Shown in pieces: positions 44,265 to 54,700 of a DNA stretch of 64,000 nucleotides (positions are counted from its first letter, which is position 1; the number at the start of each line of letters is the position of its first letter). The position numbers and the translations under genes were made by a program. The stretch is from positions 1-64,000 of the forward strand of contig NZ_BACI01000014.1 in NCBI RefSeq assembly GCF_000225505.1, read 5' to 3'. Origin of the DNA: Gordonia alkanivorans NBRC 16433 (GTDB taxonomy: Bacteria; Actinomycetota; Actinomycetes; Mycobacteriales; Mycobacteriaceae). The notes beneath the pieces are model-generated. The model was not told where the DNA came from and did not search any database. It worked only from the letters and a program-made list of their open reading frames with translations.

Positions 44265-45174
44265 ACCAGCCGCGCTCGGCCAGGCGGTGCGGCTGCGGGA
44301 TGTCGTCGACGTTGATGCCGACCATCGCCTCGCCCAGGCCGCGCGAGACCTTGGCCAGCACGTCGGGGTCGTCGTGGAAGGTGGTGGCCTGCACGATCGC
44401 GGCCGCACGCTGAGCCGGGTTGCCGGACTTGAAGATCCCCGAGCCCACGAAGACGCCCTCGGCGCCGAGCTGCATCATCATCGCCGCATCGGCCGGGGTG
44501 GCGATACCTCCGGCGGTGAACAGCGTCACCGGCAGCTTGCCGGCCTCGGCGACCTCGACGACCAGGTCGTAGGGAGCCTGCAGTTCCTTTGCCGCCACGT
44601 ACAACTCGTCCTTCGGCAGCGACGTGAGTCGACGGATCTCGTCGCGGATCTTGCGCATGTGGGTGGTGGCGTTGGACACGTCACCGGTGCCGGCCTCGCC
44701 CTTGGAGCGGATCATCGCCGCACCCTCGGTGATCCGACGCAGCGCCTCACCCAGGTTGGTCGCACCGCAGACGAACGGCACGGTGAACGCCCACTTGTCG
44801 ATGTGGTTGGAGTAGTCGGCCGGGGTCAGCACCTCGGACTCGTCGACGTAGTCCACACCAAGGCTCTGCAGGATCTGCGCCTCGACGAAGTGGCCGATAC
44901 GCGCCTTGGCCATCACCGGGATCGAGACGGCGGAGATGATGCCGTCGATCATGTCCGGATCGCTCATCCGCGAGACGCCGCCCTGGGCGCGGATGTCGGC
45001 GGGCACGCGCTCGAGAGCCATCACGGCCACCGCGCCGGCGTCCTCGGCGATCTTCGCCTGCTCGGGGGTGACCACGTCCATGATCACGCCGCCCTTGAGC
45101 ATCTCGGCCATTCCCCGCTTGACCCGGGCAGTGCCCTGTCCGATCTCGGGAACGGTCGCGCCGTTGTGACTCAC
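44263..45174 (-). CDS. pdxS: pyridoxal 5'-phosphate synthase lyase subunit
   Basis: 303-aa TIM-barrel enzyme that builds PLP from ribose 5-phosphate, glyceraldehyde 3-phosphate and ammonia from PdxT. Signatures: [19 protein letters not shown], the catalytic lysine in [15 protein letters not shown], and [20 protein letters not shown] near the end. The GTG at 45174 has GGAG just upstream. The last nine codons lie inside the 29-bp repeat, and the stop here is TAA while the outer copy ends in TGA. The gene end may thus have been supplied by the incoming element. Confidence 0.96.
   Translation of the reverse strand: MSHNGATVPEIGQGTARVKRGMAEMLKGGVIMDVVTPEQAKIAEDAGAVAVMALERVPADIRAQGGVSRMSDPDMIDGIISAVSIPVMAKARIGHFVEAQILQSLGVDYVDESEVLTPADYSNHIDKWAFTVPFVCGATNLGEALRRITEGAAMIRSKGEAGTGDVSNATTHMRKIRDEIRRLTSLPKDELYVAAKELQAPYDLVVEVAEAGKLPVTLFTAGGIATPADAAMMMQLGAEGVFVGSGIFKSGNPAQRAAAIVQATTFHDDPDVLAKVSRGLGEAMVGINVDDIPQPHRLAERGW
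44265..44293. repeat. inner copy of 29-bp direct repeat (pdxS 3' end, attL-like)
   Basis: 29 bp identical to 42645-42673; contains codons for PHRLAERGW at the pdxS C-terminus plus the first base of the TAA stop. It forms the gene-side border of the island. Confidence 0.9.
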
Positions 45175-45287
45175 TGATTTCTCCTCATGTCGCTGTCTCG
45201 GCGTGCCGCAGCCGATCCCCCTTCAGCGGACCCCGCGGCAGCGTGAAACCAGTCTAGGTCAGCCCGGTGAACGCCCTGGTGTCAGGA

Positions 45288-45776
45288 TCACTCGCCCCGG
45301 CCCGGTGAGACGCGCTCGATGATCTCGAAATACGTCGGCGGCGACGCGCGGCCACCCAGACGCAACCACCGGACCAGTCGCCGCTCGGCGAGGGCGCGGG
45401 TGTCGCGCACCGCGTCGTTGTAGAAACGACGGGCCATCATCACCCGTGTCTCGGCGTCGGCGAGCTCGATGACCAGCGCCGCAGACCGTCCGGAGGCGTC
45501 GGTGCGGGCCAGCGCCGACGACAGCGCGTTCTCCGCATCCTCGCGAGCCTCGGGGGCTGCTCGTTCCGCCCGGTCCGCCAGCGCGGCCAGCTCGGATCCC
45601 GGCAGTTCCGCGGCGATGGCACGCACGACGACGGCCCGTCGGTCGAGATTCGCGTAGAGGGACTGCCGGGCGAGGTCGACGCGCACGTTGAGGCGGTCGA
45701 GGCGGTTGGCGGTGTGATAGGCCCAGCCGGCGGCCAGCAGGACCGCGACGACCCCGAGGACGATCCAGGTCGCCAT
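45288..45776 (-). CDS. LemA-like single-pass membrane protein
   Basis: 162 aa. One N-terminal helix at about 4-20 is followed by a helical domain with NRLDRLNVRVDLARQSLYANLDRR and a later RRFYNDAVRDTRALAERR stretch; this Asn/Tyr-Asn pattern is typical of LemA proteins. Function unknown in the family. The ATG overlaps the pimA stop by one base (TGATG), so it belongs to the PIM biosynthesis operon and may serve the cell envelope. Confidence 0.7.
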   Translation of the reverse strand: MATWIVLGVVAVLLAAGWAYHTANRLDRLNVRVDLARQSLYANLDRRAVVVRAIAAELPGSELAALADRAERAAPEAREDAENALSSALARTDASGRSAALVIELADAETRVMMARRFYNDAVRDTRALAERRLVRWLRLGGRASPPTYFEIIERVSPGRGE

Positions 45777-46900
45777 CAGTCGGACACCACCACCGGTCCG
45801 GCACCGACGGTCACGGTGTCGTAGACGCGGAGGATCTGGTCGGCCACGCGGGACCAGTCGTACTTGTCGGCGCGGACACGTCCCCGGGCGACCAGCTGCT
45901 CGCGCGCCTCGTCGTCGGAGAGCAGCGAGATGATGCCCGCCGCGAGCTGATCCGGGGAACCGGTGTCGACGAGCTTGCCCGCCCGGCCGTCGTCGAGGAC
46001 GCGCCGGAAGGCGTTCAGCGAGCTGGCGATCACCGCGGCACCGGCGGCCATCGCCTCGACGAGGACGATGCCGAAGCTCTCGCCGCCGAGGTTGGGGGCG
46101 CAGTAGACGTCGGCGGAGGCCAGGGCGCGCGCCTTGGTCGCGTCGTCGACCTGCCCCAGGAAGACGAGGTGATCGGCGAGGCTTCCCGCGCGCCGGCGCA
46201 GCGCGGCCTGGTTGCCGCCGCCGACGACCAGGACGCGCACGTCCGGGAACTTCTCCACCACGGACGGCAGCGCGCGCATCAGGATGTCGATGCCCTTGCG
46301 GGGTTCATCGAAGCGGCCGAGGAACAGGATCGTGCGGCCGGGATGCGGGTAGCCGTCGAGCGGTTCGGCGTTGGCGAAGCCGGCGACGTTGATGCCGTTG
46401 GGGATCTCCACCGCATCGGAGCCCAGCGACTCCATCTGCCAGCGCCGGGCGAGTTCGGAGACGGCGATCTTGCCGGCGATGCGTTCGTGATACGGGCGCA
46501 GGATGCCCTGAAAAGCGCTGAGCCACAACGACTTCGATGTCGCCGTGTGGAAGGTCGTGACGATCGGTCCGGAGGCCACCATCAGCGAGAGCATGGAGAT
46601 CGACGGTGAGTTGGGTTCGTGGACGTGCAGGACGTCGAAGCCGTTCTCCGCGATCCAACGACGCAGTCGCAGATACCCTTTAGGACTGAAGTTCACCCGC
46701 GACACCGACCCGTTGTACGGGAGGGCCAACGACGGGCCCACGCGCACCACGTACTCGGGCAGTTCGGTGCGGCGCGACGCCGGGGCGAGGACGCTCACCT
46801 CGTGACCGCGGTCGATGAAGACGTGGGCGAGTTCGGTGACGTGCGCCTGCACACCGCCGGGGACGTCGAACGAATAAGGGCAGATCATCCCGATTCTCAT
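45776..46900 (-). CDS. pimA: phosphatidylinositol alpha-mannosyltransferase
   Basis: 374-aa GT4 glycosyltransferase adding the first mannose from GDP-Man to the inositol of PI at the inner membrane face. The N-terminus RIGMICPYSFDVPGGVQAHV, the HVHEPNSPSISML segment, the FLGRFDEPRKGIDIL hinge and the GESFGIVLVEAMAAG EX7E motif are all present. Start overlaps the patA stop as ATGA. Order pgsA-patA-pimA is conserved in mycobacteria. Confidence 0.95.
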   Translation of the reverse strand: MRIGMICPYSFDVPGGVQAHVTELAHVFIDRGHEVSVLAPASRRTELPEYVVRVGPSLALPYNGSVSRVNFSPKGYLRLRRWIAENGFDVLHVHEPNSPSISMLSLMVASGPIVTTFHTATSKSLWLSAFQGILRPYHERIAGKIAVSELARRWQMESLGSDAVEIPNGINVAGFANAEPLDGYPHPGRTILFLGRFDEPRKGIDILMRALPSVVEKFPDVRVLVVGGGNQAALRRRAGSLADHLVFLGQVDDATKARALASADVYCAPNLGGESFGIVLVEAMAAGAAVIASSLNAFRRVLDDGRAGKLVDTGSPDQLAAGIISLLSDDEAREQLVARGRVRADKYDWSRVADQILRVYDTVTVGAGPVVVSD

Positions 46901-47823
46901 GCGGCTCCCCCGGTTTCGTTCATCCGTGCCCTCTGCCGATCGGTCCAGTCGGCTTCCCAGAGCGGTTGCAGCATGTGCCAGTCGGCAGGATGTGCGGCGA
47001 TGTTCTCGGCGAACGCGTCGGCGAGCGCCTGGGTGGCCGTCTCCACGCCGCCGGAGACATCGATCTCCTCGCCGACGCTCATCGACGAGTAGGGCGCCTC
47101 CTCGAACCAGTGGTGGGCCGGGAACAGGGCTGCGCCGGTCTCGATCGCCAGCCTCGCCGATCCGGCCGGCATCCGGGTGCGCTCCCCGAAGAAGGTGACC
47201 GGGACGCCGTGGCGCGCGAGGTCGCGCTCCCCCAGCAGGCAGACGATGCCGCCGGCCCGCAGGCGGTCGGCGAGCACTCCGAACGGGGGCTGTTCACCAC
47301 CGCTGAGCGGGAAGATCTCGAAGCCAAGCGACTCCCGGTACTCCACGAACCGGTTGAACAGCGACTCCGGTTCGAGCCGTTCGGCGACCGTCGCGAACTT
47401 CCCGTAGTGCTGGACGAGCCAGACGCCGGCCATGTCCCAGTTGCCGGTGTGCGGCAGGGCCAGCACCACACCCTTACCGCGCGAGACCGCGGCGTCGAGG
47501 CGGGCGTGATCGGCGGCGGGCAGGGTTCCGGTCGAGGCCGCCGCGGCGCGGTCCTGGGCGGGCAGCCGGAAGGCCTCACACCAGTACCGCGCGTAGGAAC
47601 GCACCGCATCCGCGACCAGCTCGTCGGGCACGTCGGCGGGGTCGGCGACCCCGATCACGCGGGCCAGGTTGCGGCGCAACTGATCCGGACCGCCGTTGCG
47701 GCGTCCCGCGAACCCACCGGCGCGGTCGAACACGATGCGGGCGGCGCTTTCCGGTGCGTACCGGACCGCGGCCCAGCCGGCCCGGTACCCCAGGTCGGCG
47801 GCGAGTGCGGCGATGTCGGTCAT
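46897..47823 (-). CDS. patA: phosphatidylinositol mannoside acyltransferase
   Basis: 308-aa LpxL/HtrB-fold acyltransferase that transfers a fatty acid to the 6-position of the PimA-added mannose. The HX4D motif is HTGNWD with H125 and D130, with LLGERDLARHGVPVTFFGE further on. The ATG at 47823 overlaps the pgsA stop as ATGA; the longer upstream frame is a pgsA shadow. The stop overlaps the pimA start. Confidence 0.94.
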   Translation of the reverse strand: MTDIAALAADLGYRAGWAAVRYAPESAARIVFDRAGGFAGRRNGGPDQLRRNLARVIGVADPADVPDELVADAVRSYARYWCEAFRLPAQDRAAAASTGTLPAADHARLDAAVSRGKGVVLALPHTGNWDMAGVWLVQHYGKFATVAERLEPESLFNRFVEYRESLGFEIFPLSGGEQPPFGVLADRLRAGGIVCLLGERDLARHGVPVTFFGERTRMPAGSARLAIETGAALFPAHHWFEEAPYSSMSVGEEIDVSGGVETATQALADAFAENIAAHPADWHMLQPLWEADWTDRQRARMNETGGAA

Positions 47824-48506
47824 CGTGACCCGGTGGGCGGGGTCGTCGGGCCGTCCGCGTCGGGATCGGCGGCTTCGGTTTCTGCCTGGAGCGGGATCAG
47901 ATCCCGCGCACCCGGTGAGTTGGAGATCGACCACATGCGCTGGCCCACGGTGATCACGCTGCCGACGGCGAGCAGCCACATCGCCACGTGTACCGCCCAG
48001 GGCAGGCCGAGACCGGTGAGGCCGGTACCGACGAGCACGATGATCAGGCGGTCGGGGCGCTCGATGAGACCGCCGTCGCCGTAGAGGCCGCTGGCCTCGG
48101 CGCGGGCCTTCGCGTACGAGATCACCTGCGAGGTGACCAGGCAGATGAGGGTCGCGATCAGAAGCAGGCGGTGGGGTTCGGTGATGGTGCACCACCACAC
48201 GAGGCCGGCGAAGATCGCCCCGTCGGCGATGCGGTCGCACGTGGCGTCGAGGACGGCCCCGAAGCGGGTTCCGCCGCCGCGGGCACGGGCCATCGCACCG
48301 TCGAGCATGTCGAACATGACGAACAGCCAGATCACCAGGGTGCCCGCGAACAGGTAGCCCATCGGGAACAGCGTGAGCGCGGCCGCCACGGTCGCCACGG
48401 TCCCGATCACGGTCATGATGTCCGGCGTGAGCCCGGTACGCAGCAGCGCCCGCCCCATCGGCAACGTCACCTTGGAGACCGACGCCCGACCCAGAATGCT
48501 CAGCAT
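47820..48506 (-). CDS. pgsA: phosphatidylinositol phosphate synthase (CDP-alcohol phosphatidyltransferase)
   Basis: 228-aa membrane enzyme joining CDP-diacylglycerol and inositol phosphate, the entry step to PI and PIMs. The full CDP-OH-P motif is present: D66, D69-G70, A73-R74, G83, D87 and D91. Five or six membrane helices are predicted, followed by an acidic polar tail after residue 195. It lies 18 bases after the HIT gene and couples to patA. Confidence 0.94.
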   Translation of the reverse strand: MLSILGRASVSKVTLPMGRALLRTGLTPDIMTVIGTVATVAAALTLFPMGYLFAGTLVIWLFVMFDMLDGAMARARGGGTRFGAVLDATCDRIADGAIFAGLVWWCTITEPHRLLLIATLICLVTSQVISYAKARAEASGLYGDGGLIERPDRLIIVLVGTGLTGLGLPWAVHVAMWLLAVGSVITVGQRMWSISNSPGARDLIPLQAETEAADPDADGPTTPPTGSR

Positions 48507-48524
48507 CCGCGAGCTCCTCCCCCC

Positions 48525-49073
48525 TCAGTCATCGAGACGCTGCCACGCCTCGGCGAGCAGTCCCCGGGTGTCGCGCAGCAACTGCGGCATCACCTTGGTC
48601 TCGCCGACGATCGTGATGAAGTTCGCGTCGCCCATCCAGCGGGGCACGATGTGCTGGTGCAGGTGCTCGGAGAGCGAGCCGCCCGCGGCATAGCCCAGGT
48701 TGAGTCCCACGTTGAAGGCGTTCGGGTTGGAGACCGCCTTGATCGTGCGGATCGTCCGCTGCGTGAAGGTCATCAGCTCGGCCGACTCGGCGGGCGTCAG
48801 ATCCTCGAGGTCGGCGACCTGGCGGTACGGGACCACCATCGTGTGCCCGGGGTTGTACGGGTACAGGTTGAGCACCGCATACACCGACTCGCCGCGTGCG
48901 ACGATCAGCCCGTCCTCGTCCGACATCGTCGGGATGTCGAGGAAGGGGTGCCCGGTCTTGGCCGCCGGCTGCGGGTCGGCGATGTAGGTCATCCGGTGCG
49001 GACTCCACAGCCGCTCCAGACGAGCACCGACGCCGACACCCTCGTCGCGGATCTCGCCCGGTGCCTCAGCCAT
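48525..49073 (-). CDS. HIT-family protein (AP4A phosphorylase-like)
   Basis: 182-aa histidine-triad nucleotide-binding protein. The triad is HLHQH with H137, H139 and H141. The N-terminal [11 protein letters not shown] and the middle [16 protein letters not shown] match actinobacterial AP4A phosphorylases (Rv2613c type), which phosphorolyse diadenosine tetraphosphate. The ATG at 49073 lies 8 bases inside the thrS end. Sitting next to a synthetase, a known AP4A maker, is a plausible functional link. Confidence 0.9.
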   Translation of the reverse strand: MAEAPGEIRDEGVGVGARLERLWSPHRMTYIADPQPAAKTGHPFLDIPTMSDEDGLIVARGESVYAVLNLYPYNPGHTMVVPYRQVADLEDLTPAESAELMTFTQRTIRTIKAVSNPNAFNVGLNLGYAAGGSLSEHLHQHIVPRWMGDANFITIVGETKVMPQLLRDTRGLLAEAWQRLDD

Positions 49074-51141
49074 CGACGGCCCCCACGGTGCCGAGCTTCG
49101 CCTCCAGAAGCTCCTTGGTCGGCGACTCGTTGCGCCGGGCGCCCACCCAGTCGGTGATCGCCGCGATCGCGGCACCCACCGGGACACCGTTGATCTGGGA
49201 CCCGTCGCGGAACCGGAAGCTCACCGCATGCGCCTCGACGTCGCGTTCGCCGGCGAGCAGCATGAACGGCACCTTGCCGGTGGTGTGGTTGCGGATCTTC
49301 TTCTGCATGCGGTCGTCGGAGTGGTCGACCTCGGCGCGGACACCCGCGGCACGCAGCGCGTCGACGACGCCCTGCAGGTGACCGGCGAACGCGTCGGCGA
49401 CCGGGATGCCCATGACCTGGACCGGCGAGAGCCAGGCCGGGAAGGCGCCCGCGTAGTGCTCGGTGAGCACACCGAAGAACCGCTCGATGGAGCCGAACAG
49501 GGCGCGGTGGATCATCACCGGACGCTGTTTGGTGCCGTCCGGGCCGGTGTACTCCAGTTCGAACCGCTCCGGCAGGTTGAAGTCGAGCTGGATCGTCGAC
49601 ATCTGCCACGTGCGGCCGAGCGCATCCTTGGCCTGCACCGAGATCTTGGGTCCGTAGAACGCGGCGCCGCCCGGATCGGGCACGAGGTCGAGACCCGAGG
49701 CCTCGGCCACCTCGGCGAGCGTGTTGGTCGCCTCTACCCACACCTCGTCGGAGCCGACGAACTTCTTCGGGTCCTTGGTCGACAGTTCGAGGTAGAAGTC
49801 GTCCAGGCCGTAGTCCTTGAGGAGGCCGAGGACGAAGTTGAGGATCGACGTCAGCTCGTCGCGCATCTGCTCGCGCGTGCAGTAGATGTGCGCGTCGTCC
49901 TGCGTCATGCCGCGCACCCGGGTGAGGCCGTGGATCACGCCGGACTTCTCGTAGCGGTAGACCGACCCGAACTCGAACATGCGCAGCGGCAGTTCACGAT
50001 ACGAACGTCCGCGGCCCCGGAAGATCAGATTGTGCATCGGGCAGTTCATCGGCTTCAGGTAGTAGTCCTGGCCGGGCTTGCGCACCTCGCCGTTCTCGTC
50101 GATCTCGGCGTCGACGTGCATGGGCGGGAACATCCCGTCGCGGTACCAGTCGAGGTGACCGGAGACCTCGTAGAGGTGTCCCTTGGTGATGTGCGGCGTG
50201 TTGACGAACTCATACCCCGCGGCCACGTGCCGTGCCCGTGAGTAGTCCTCCATCTCCTTGCGAATGATGCCGCCCTTGGGATGGAAGACCGGCAGGCCCG
50301 AGCCGAGCTCGTCGGGGAAGCTGAACAGGTCGAGTTCGGCACCCAGCTTGCGGTGGTCGCGCTTCTCCGCCTCGGCGAGCAGCTCGAGATGGGTGTCGAG
50401 GGCCTCGGCGGACTCCCACGCGGTGCCGTACACCCGCTGGAGGTCGGCGTTGTCCTGGTCACCGCGCCAGTAAGCGGCCGACGACCGGGTCAACTTGAAC
50501 GCGGCGATGTACTTGGTGGTCGGCACATGCGGCCCGCGGCACAGGTCGCACCAGATGCGTTCACCGGTTCGCGGATTGAGGTTGTCGTAGACGGACAGCT
50601 CTCCGCCGCCGACCTCCATGACCTCGGCGTCGTCGGCGGCACCCTTGTCGTCGATCAGTTCGAGCTTGAACGGCTCGTTCGCCAGTTCGGCGCGTGCCTC
50701 GTCCTTGGATTCATAGACGCGGCGCGAGAAACGCTGACCGGACTTGATGATCTGCTTCATCTTCTTCTCGAGGGCCTTGATGTCCTCGGGCGTGAAGGGT
50801 TCGGCGACATCGAAGTCGTAGTAGAAGCCGTCCTTGATGGGCGGTCCGATGCCCAGCTTGGCGTCGGGGAACAGATCCTGGACCGCCTGCGCGAGCACGT
50901 GCGCGCACGAATGCCGGATGACGCTGCGTCCGGCCTCGGTGTTGGCCGCCACCGGCTCGACCTCGGCGTCCTCGGCGGGCGCCCAGGACAGGTCACGAAG
51001 GTCGCCGGCGGCGTCGCGGACGACGACGATCGCCTCGGGGCCCTTGTTGGGCAGGTCGTGGTCACGGAGTGCGGTGCCCGCGGTAGTTCCAGCCGGCACA
51101 CGGATCGTGGCTGGGCTGGTCACCTGGACGTCGTCGGGCAC
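49066..51141 (-). CDS. thrS: threonyl-tRNA synthetase
   Basis: 691-aa class II synthetase. N-terminal TGS domain, editing domain with [12 protein letters not shown] and a catalytic core with [10 protein letters not shown] (zinc cysteine) and [14 protein letters not shown]. The C-terminal anticodon domain is complete. It heads the thrS-HIT-pgsA-patA-pimA-LemA run, all overlapping or within 18 bases. Confidence 0.96.
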   Translation of the reverse strand: MPDDVQVTSPATIRVPAGTTAGTALRDHDLPNKGPEAIVVVRDAAGDLRDLSWAPAEDAEVEPVAANTEAGRSVIRHSCAHVLAQAVQDLFPDAKLGIGPPIKDGFYYDFDVAEPFTPEDIKALEKKMKQIIKSGQRFSRRVYESKDEARAELANEPFKLELIDDKGAADDAEVMEVGGGELSVYDNLNPRTGERIWCDLCRGPHVPTTKYIAAFKLTRSSAAYWRGDQDNADLQRVYGTAWESAEALDTHLELLAEAEKRDHRKLGAELDLFSFPDELGSGLPVFHPKGGIIRKEMEDYSRARHVAAGYEFVNTPHITKGHLYEVSGHLDWYRDGMFPPMHVDAEIDENGEVRKPGQDYYLKPMNCPMHNLIFRGRGRSYRELPLRMFEFGSVYRYEKSGVIHGLTRVRGMTQDDAHIYCTREQMRDELTSILNFVLGLLKDYGLDDFYLELSTKDPKKFVGSDEVWVEATNTLAEVAEASGLDLVPDPGGAAFYGPKISVQAKDALGRTWQMSTIQLDFNLPERFELEYTGPDGTKQRPVMIHRALFGSIERFFGVLTEHYAGAFPAWLSPVQVMGIPVADAFAGHLQGVVDALRAAGVRAEVDHSDDRMQKKIRNHTTGKVPFMLLAGERDVEAHAVSFRFRDGSQINGVPVGAAIAAITDWVGARRNESPTKELLEAKLGTVGAVDG

Positions 51142-51281
51142 GGGACGCTCCTCGAATGGGTTCGGACACGCTGAGTTCGCGTGGAGTCGGCGGACGTTTG
51201 CGACTCCGATGGTATCCGCGTGTCATCCCGACCGGCCGTACCCCTCCTCTCCCGGCGCGCGGCGCGGCCCGGGAAGGGCGA

Positions 51282-51704
51282 TCAGGAGAAGATGGGGCTG
51301 GCGAGCCACTGGTAGTCGAGGTTCACCCATCCGGCCGCCGTGTGCAGTGCTCCCAGGAGCCAGAGCGTTCCCACGACGATGGCGAAGGTGCCGATCCAGA
51401 ACACGGATTGCACCGACCAGTGCTGCCGGCCGATCCACTCCATCCAGGCGTCGTACCTCGCTCGCGCGAACTTCAGCAGGCGATGGGCCCACTCGAACTC
51501 CGACGCCAGAATCCCGAGGCCGAGGAACACGATGAGCCAGCCGGGGCCCGGGTATGGGATGGCGACGATGCCGCAGAGCAGCACGATCGTGCCGACGACG
51601 GCGACGCCGATGCGATAGATGCGATGCCAGCGCGGGTCGGAACGCACTACGTACCGGCGATGACGCGCTCGGACCCGCATGCGCTTCCACCACGACTCCG
51701 CCAT
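51282..51704 (-). CDS. PGPGW-family (TIGR02611) membrane protein
   Basis: 140-aa protein with a basic N-terminus, two membrane segments at about 32-52 and 56-74 separated by the family PYPGPGW motif, and a third hydrophobic segment near 102-122. Function unknown. It lies 140 bases after thrS and diverges from the OtsB1-like gene. Confidence 0.85.
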   Translation of the reverse strand: MAESWWKRMRVRARHRRYVVRSDPRWHRIYRIGVAVVGTIVLLCGIVAIPYPGPGWLIVFLGLGILASEFEWAHRLLKFARARYDAWMEWIGRQHWSVQSVFWIGTFAIVVGTLWLLGALHTAAGWVNLDYQWLASPIFS

Positions 51705-51797
51705 GTTCCCCCTACGTCGGACCCGTCAATGTCAAAAGTCGGGACCAGGCTACCGAAGTCCGGCGTGTACGCCCGGGCACGCGTTCATGCTGAGCAG

Positions 51798-54700
51798 ATG
51801 GGGACGATGCGAACGGTCACTATCGACGCACGCCTGCACGACGGCGTGGTCTTCGGTCTCGATTCGGTCGATCTCGAGGCCGACTCGGCACTGCTCCGAT
51901 CCACCGGGGCACTCGTCCACCGGCTGCGGGGGTTCGGCATCGCGTGCGGGGTGCACTCGTCGCATCGCGACCTGCCCGCCCTGCTCGACGCCGCGGGTAT
52001 GGGTGATCTGCCGGCCCTGGTCGGCCCGCCCGACCGCGGCGCCCTCCGGCACGTGGCCGGGAGCCTCGGGGTGTCACCGGCACGATGTGTTGCCGTCGAG
52101 TCCTCCACGGCCGGCGTGGCCGCGGCTCGAAGCGGCGCGTTCGCCCTGGTGATCGGCGTGGACGGCACCGCATCGGCCGACGAACTCCGGCGTCACGGTG
52201 CCGATGCCGTCCTCGAGCACCCCGCAGACATCAGAACGCGTCTCGGCGGCGCGCGGATCGCCACGATGCCGGACGCCGTCACCTACCTGGAGCATCTGAA
52301 CGCCATCGCGGTCGCGCGCCGACCCGTGGTCTTCCTCGATTTCGACGGGACGCTGTCGGAGATCGTCAACGACCCGGCGGCGGCGACCCTCGTCGACGGT
52401 GCGGGCGAGGCACTGAGCCGGCTGTCGGAACTGTGCCCGGTGGCGATCATCAGCGGACGCGATCTGCCCGACATCCGGCAGCGCGTCGGCATTCCCGGTC
52501 TCTGGTACGCCGGGTGTCATGGACTCGAGCTCGTCGGCCCGGACGGCGAGCATCGCGTCAACGACGTCGCGCGGGCGTCCACCTCGGAGGTGACCGCCGC
52601 GACCGCCGATCTCCGGCAGCGGTTCGCCGACTCGGCCGGAGTCCTGGTGGAATCCAAACAGTTCAGCGTCGCGGTGCACTACCGCAACGCGGCCCCCGAC
52701 CTGGCCGACGAGATCGTCGCGGGAGCCCGCGAGATCGGAGTCCGGCACGGATTGCGGGCGCTTCCCGGCCGCAAGGTGCTCGAGCTGCGTCCGGATGTCG
52801 ACTGGGACAAGGGCCGAGCGGTGGACTGGATACTCCATCAGGTCGGCGCGGCCGACGACGAGTCGATCCCGATCTACTTCGGCGACGATCTGCCCGACGA
52901 GGATGCGTTCGACCGGGTGGCCACCGACGGGCTCGGCGTGGTGGTGTGCGCCGACGAGAACCGCGACCGTCGCACGGCCGCGCAGTTCGCCGTCGAGTCG
53001 CCCGCGGCCGTCCCTGCGCTGCTGCGCCGGGTCGTCGACCTGGTCGCACAGGCCGCCCAACCCTCGAGCGCCTGGTCGCTGATCTACGACCACTACGACC
53101 CGGGCGCGGAGAAACTCCGGGAAGCCCTGTGCACGGTCGGGAACGGCTGTTTCGCGACGCGTGGCGCCGCGCCGGAGTCGGTGGCCGGCGCGATCCACTA
53201 TCCGGGCACCTACGCCGCCGGCGTCTACAACCGGCTCAGCGACGATCTCCCGGCCGGCATGGTGGAGAACGAGAGCCTGGTCAACCTCCCGAACTGGCTG
53301 CCGCTGACCTTCCGGATCGACGACGGCGAGAACTTCGACATCGACGCGGTCGAGATCCTGGCGTTCCGTCAGATTCTCGACCTGCGCCGCGCGGTTCTGA
53401 TCCGTGACATCCGATTCCGCGATGCGCACGGACGCACCACCAAGCTCCGGCAGCGTCGTTTCGTGTCGATGGACCGGCCCCATGTGTGCGCCCTGGAGAC
53501 GAGCGTCCTCGCCGAGGACTGGTCGGGCCGGGTGGAGTTCTCCTCGGTTCTCGACGGGGAGGTCGCCAACACGGGGGTCGATCGCTACCGCGAACTCGCC
53601 GGCCGGCACCTGACCGCGCACGAGACCAGCGCACCCACACTGGATTCCGTGCTGCTGCGGGTGCAGACCAACCAGTCGCGGGTCCAGATCGCGATGGCGG
53701 CCCGGACCACGGTGTGGCGCGGGAACGAACAGTTGCCCGCGCACCGCGACCTCGTCTCCGACCACGGTCGGATCGGACATCTCCTCACCGTCGACGTCAC
53801 CGCCGGTGAGGAGGTCGTCGTTGAGAAGGTCGTGACGCTCTACACCTCCCGCGACCGCGGCATCTCCGAGCCGGGAATGGCCGCCGCCGACGGTCTGACG
53901 CGGCTCGGACGGTTTCACGGCCTGCTCGCCGACCACGCTCGTGCCTGTGTGCGGCTGTGGGATCTGTGCCGGATCGACCTCGAGGACCAACCCGACCCGC
54001 AGCGGGCGATCCGGTTCCACATGCTGCACATGTTGCAGGTGGTCTCGCACAACACCGTGGACACCGATGTGGGGATCCCCGCACGCGGACTGCACGGAGA
54101 GGCCTACCGCGGACACATCTTCTGGGACGAGATGTATGTCCTCCCGGTGGTCACCCCCCGACTCCCCCGCCTGGCCGAAGCGCTGCTCCGCTACCGCTAC
54201 CGCCGGCTCGACGAGGCCCGGATCGCCGCCCGCGACGCCGGCCACCGCGGCGCGATGTACCCCTGGCAATCCGGCAGCGACGGCCGCGAGGAGAGCCAGA
54301 AGCTGCATCTCAACCCGCGTTCGGGCCGGTGGAACCCGGACCCGAGCGCGCGCCAGCATCACGTCGGCCTGGCGATCGCCTACAACGTCTGGCAGTACTT
54401 CCAGATCACGCACGACCTCGACTTCCTGATCGGGCCCGGCGCCGAGATGCTCGTCGAGATCGCACGCTTCTGGGCCGACCTCGCGGAGTACGACCCCGAC
54501 CGCGACCGCTACGTGATCCGCGGGGTCATCGGACCCGACGAGTTCCATGCCGGCTATCCGGACGCGCCCTACGACGGGATCGACAACAACGCGTACACCA
54601 ACGTCATGGCGGTGTGGGTGATCCGTCGCGCCCTCGACGCACTCGCGACGATCCCGCAGCGGGACCGCGTGAATCTGCTCGTCGACCTCGGGCTGCGGGA

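Larger units (their letters stand above)
42645..44293. mobile_element. putative 1.6-kb genomic island inserted at the pdxS 3' end
   Basis: A segment of about 1.6 kb bounded by perfect 29-bp direct repeats (42645-42673 and 44265-44293) that duplicate the last nine codons of pdxS. The inside is visibly less GC-rich than the flanks. Its only convincing gene is the DUF4268 protein at 42859-43785. Neighbouring pdxS and PP2C genes are intact. The pattern matches site-specific integration at a gene end with the coding sequence restored. No integrase, transposase or inverted termini are visible, so it is either a passive element moved in trans or the remains of a larger one. Confidence 0.7.

Noticed and set aside
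51156..51797. Extension of the OtsB1-like frame far upstream
   Set aside because: The frame stays open only because of high GC. It runs antisense to the PGPGW-family gene and has no family match before the ATG at 51798.
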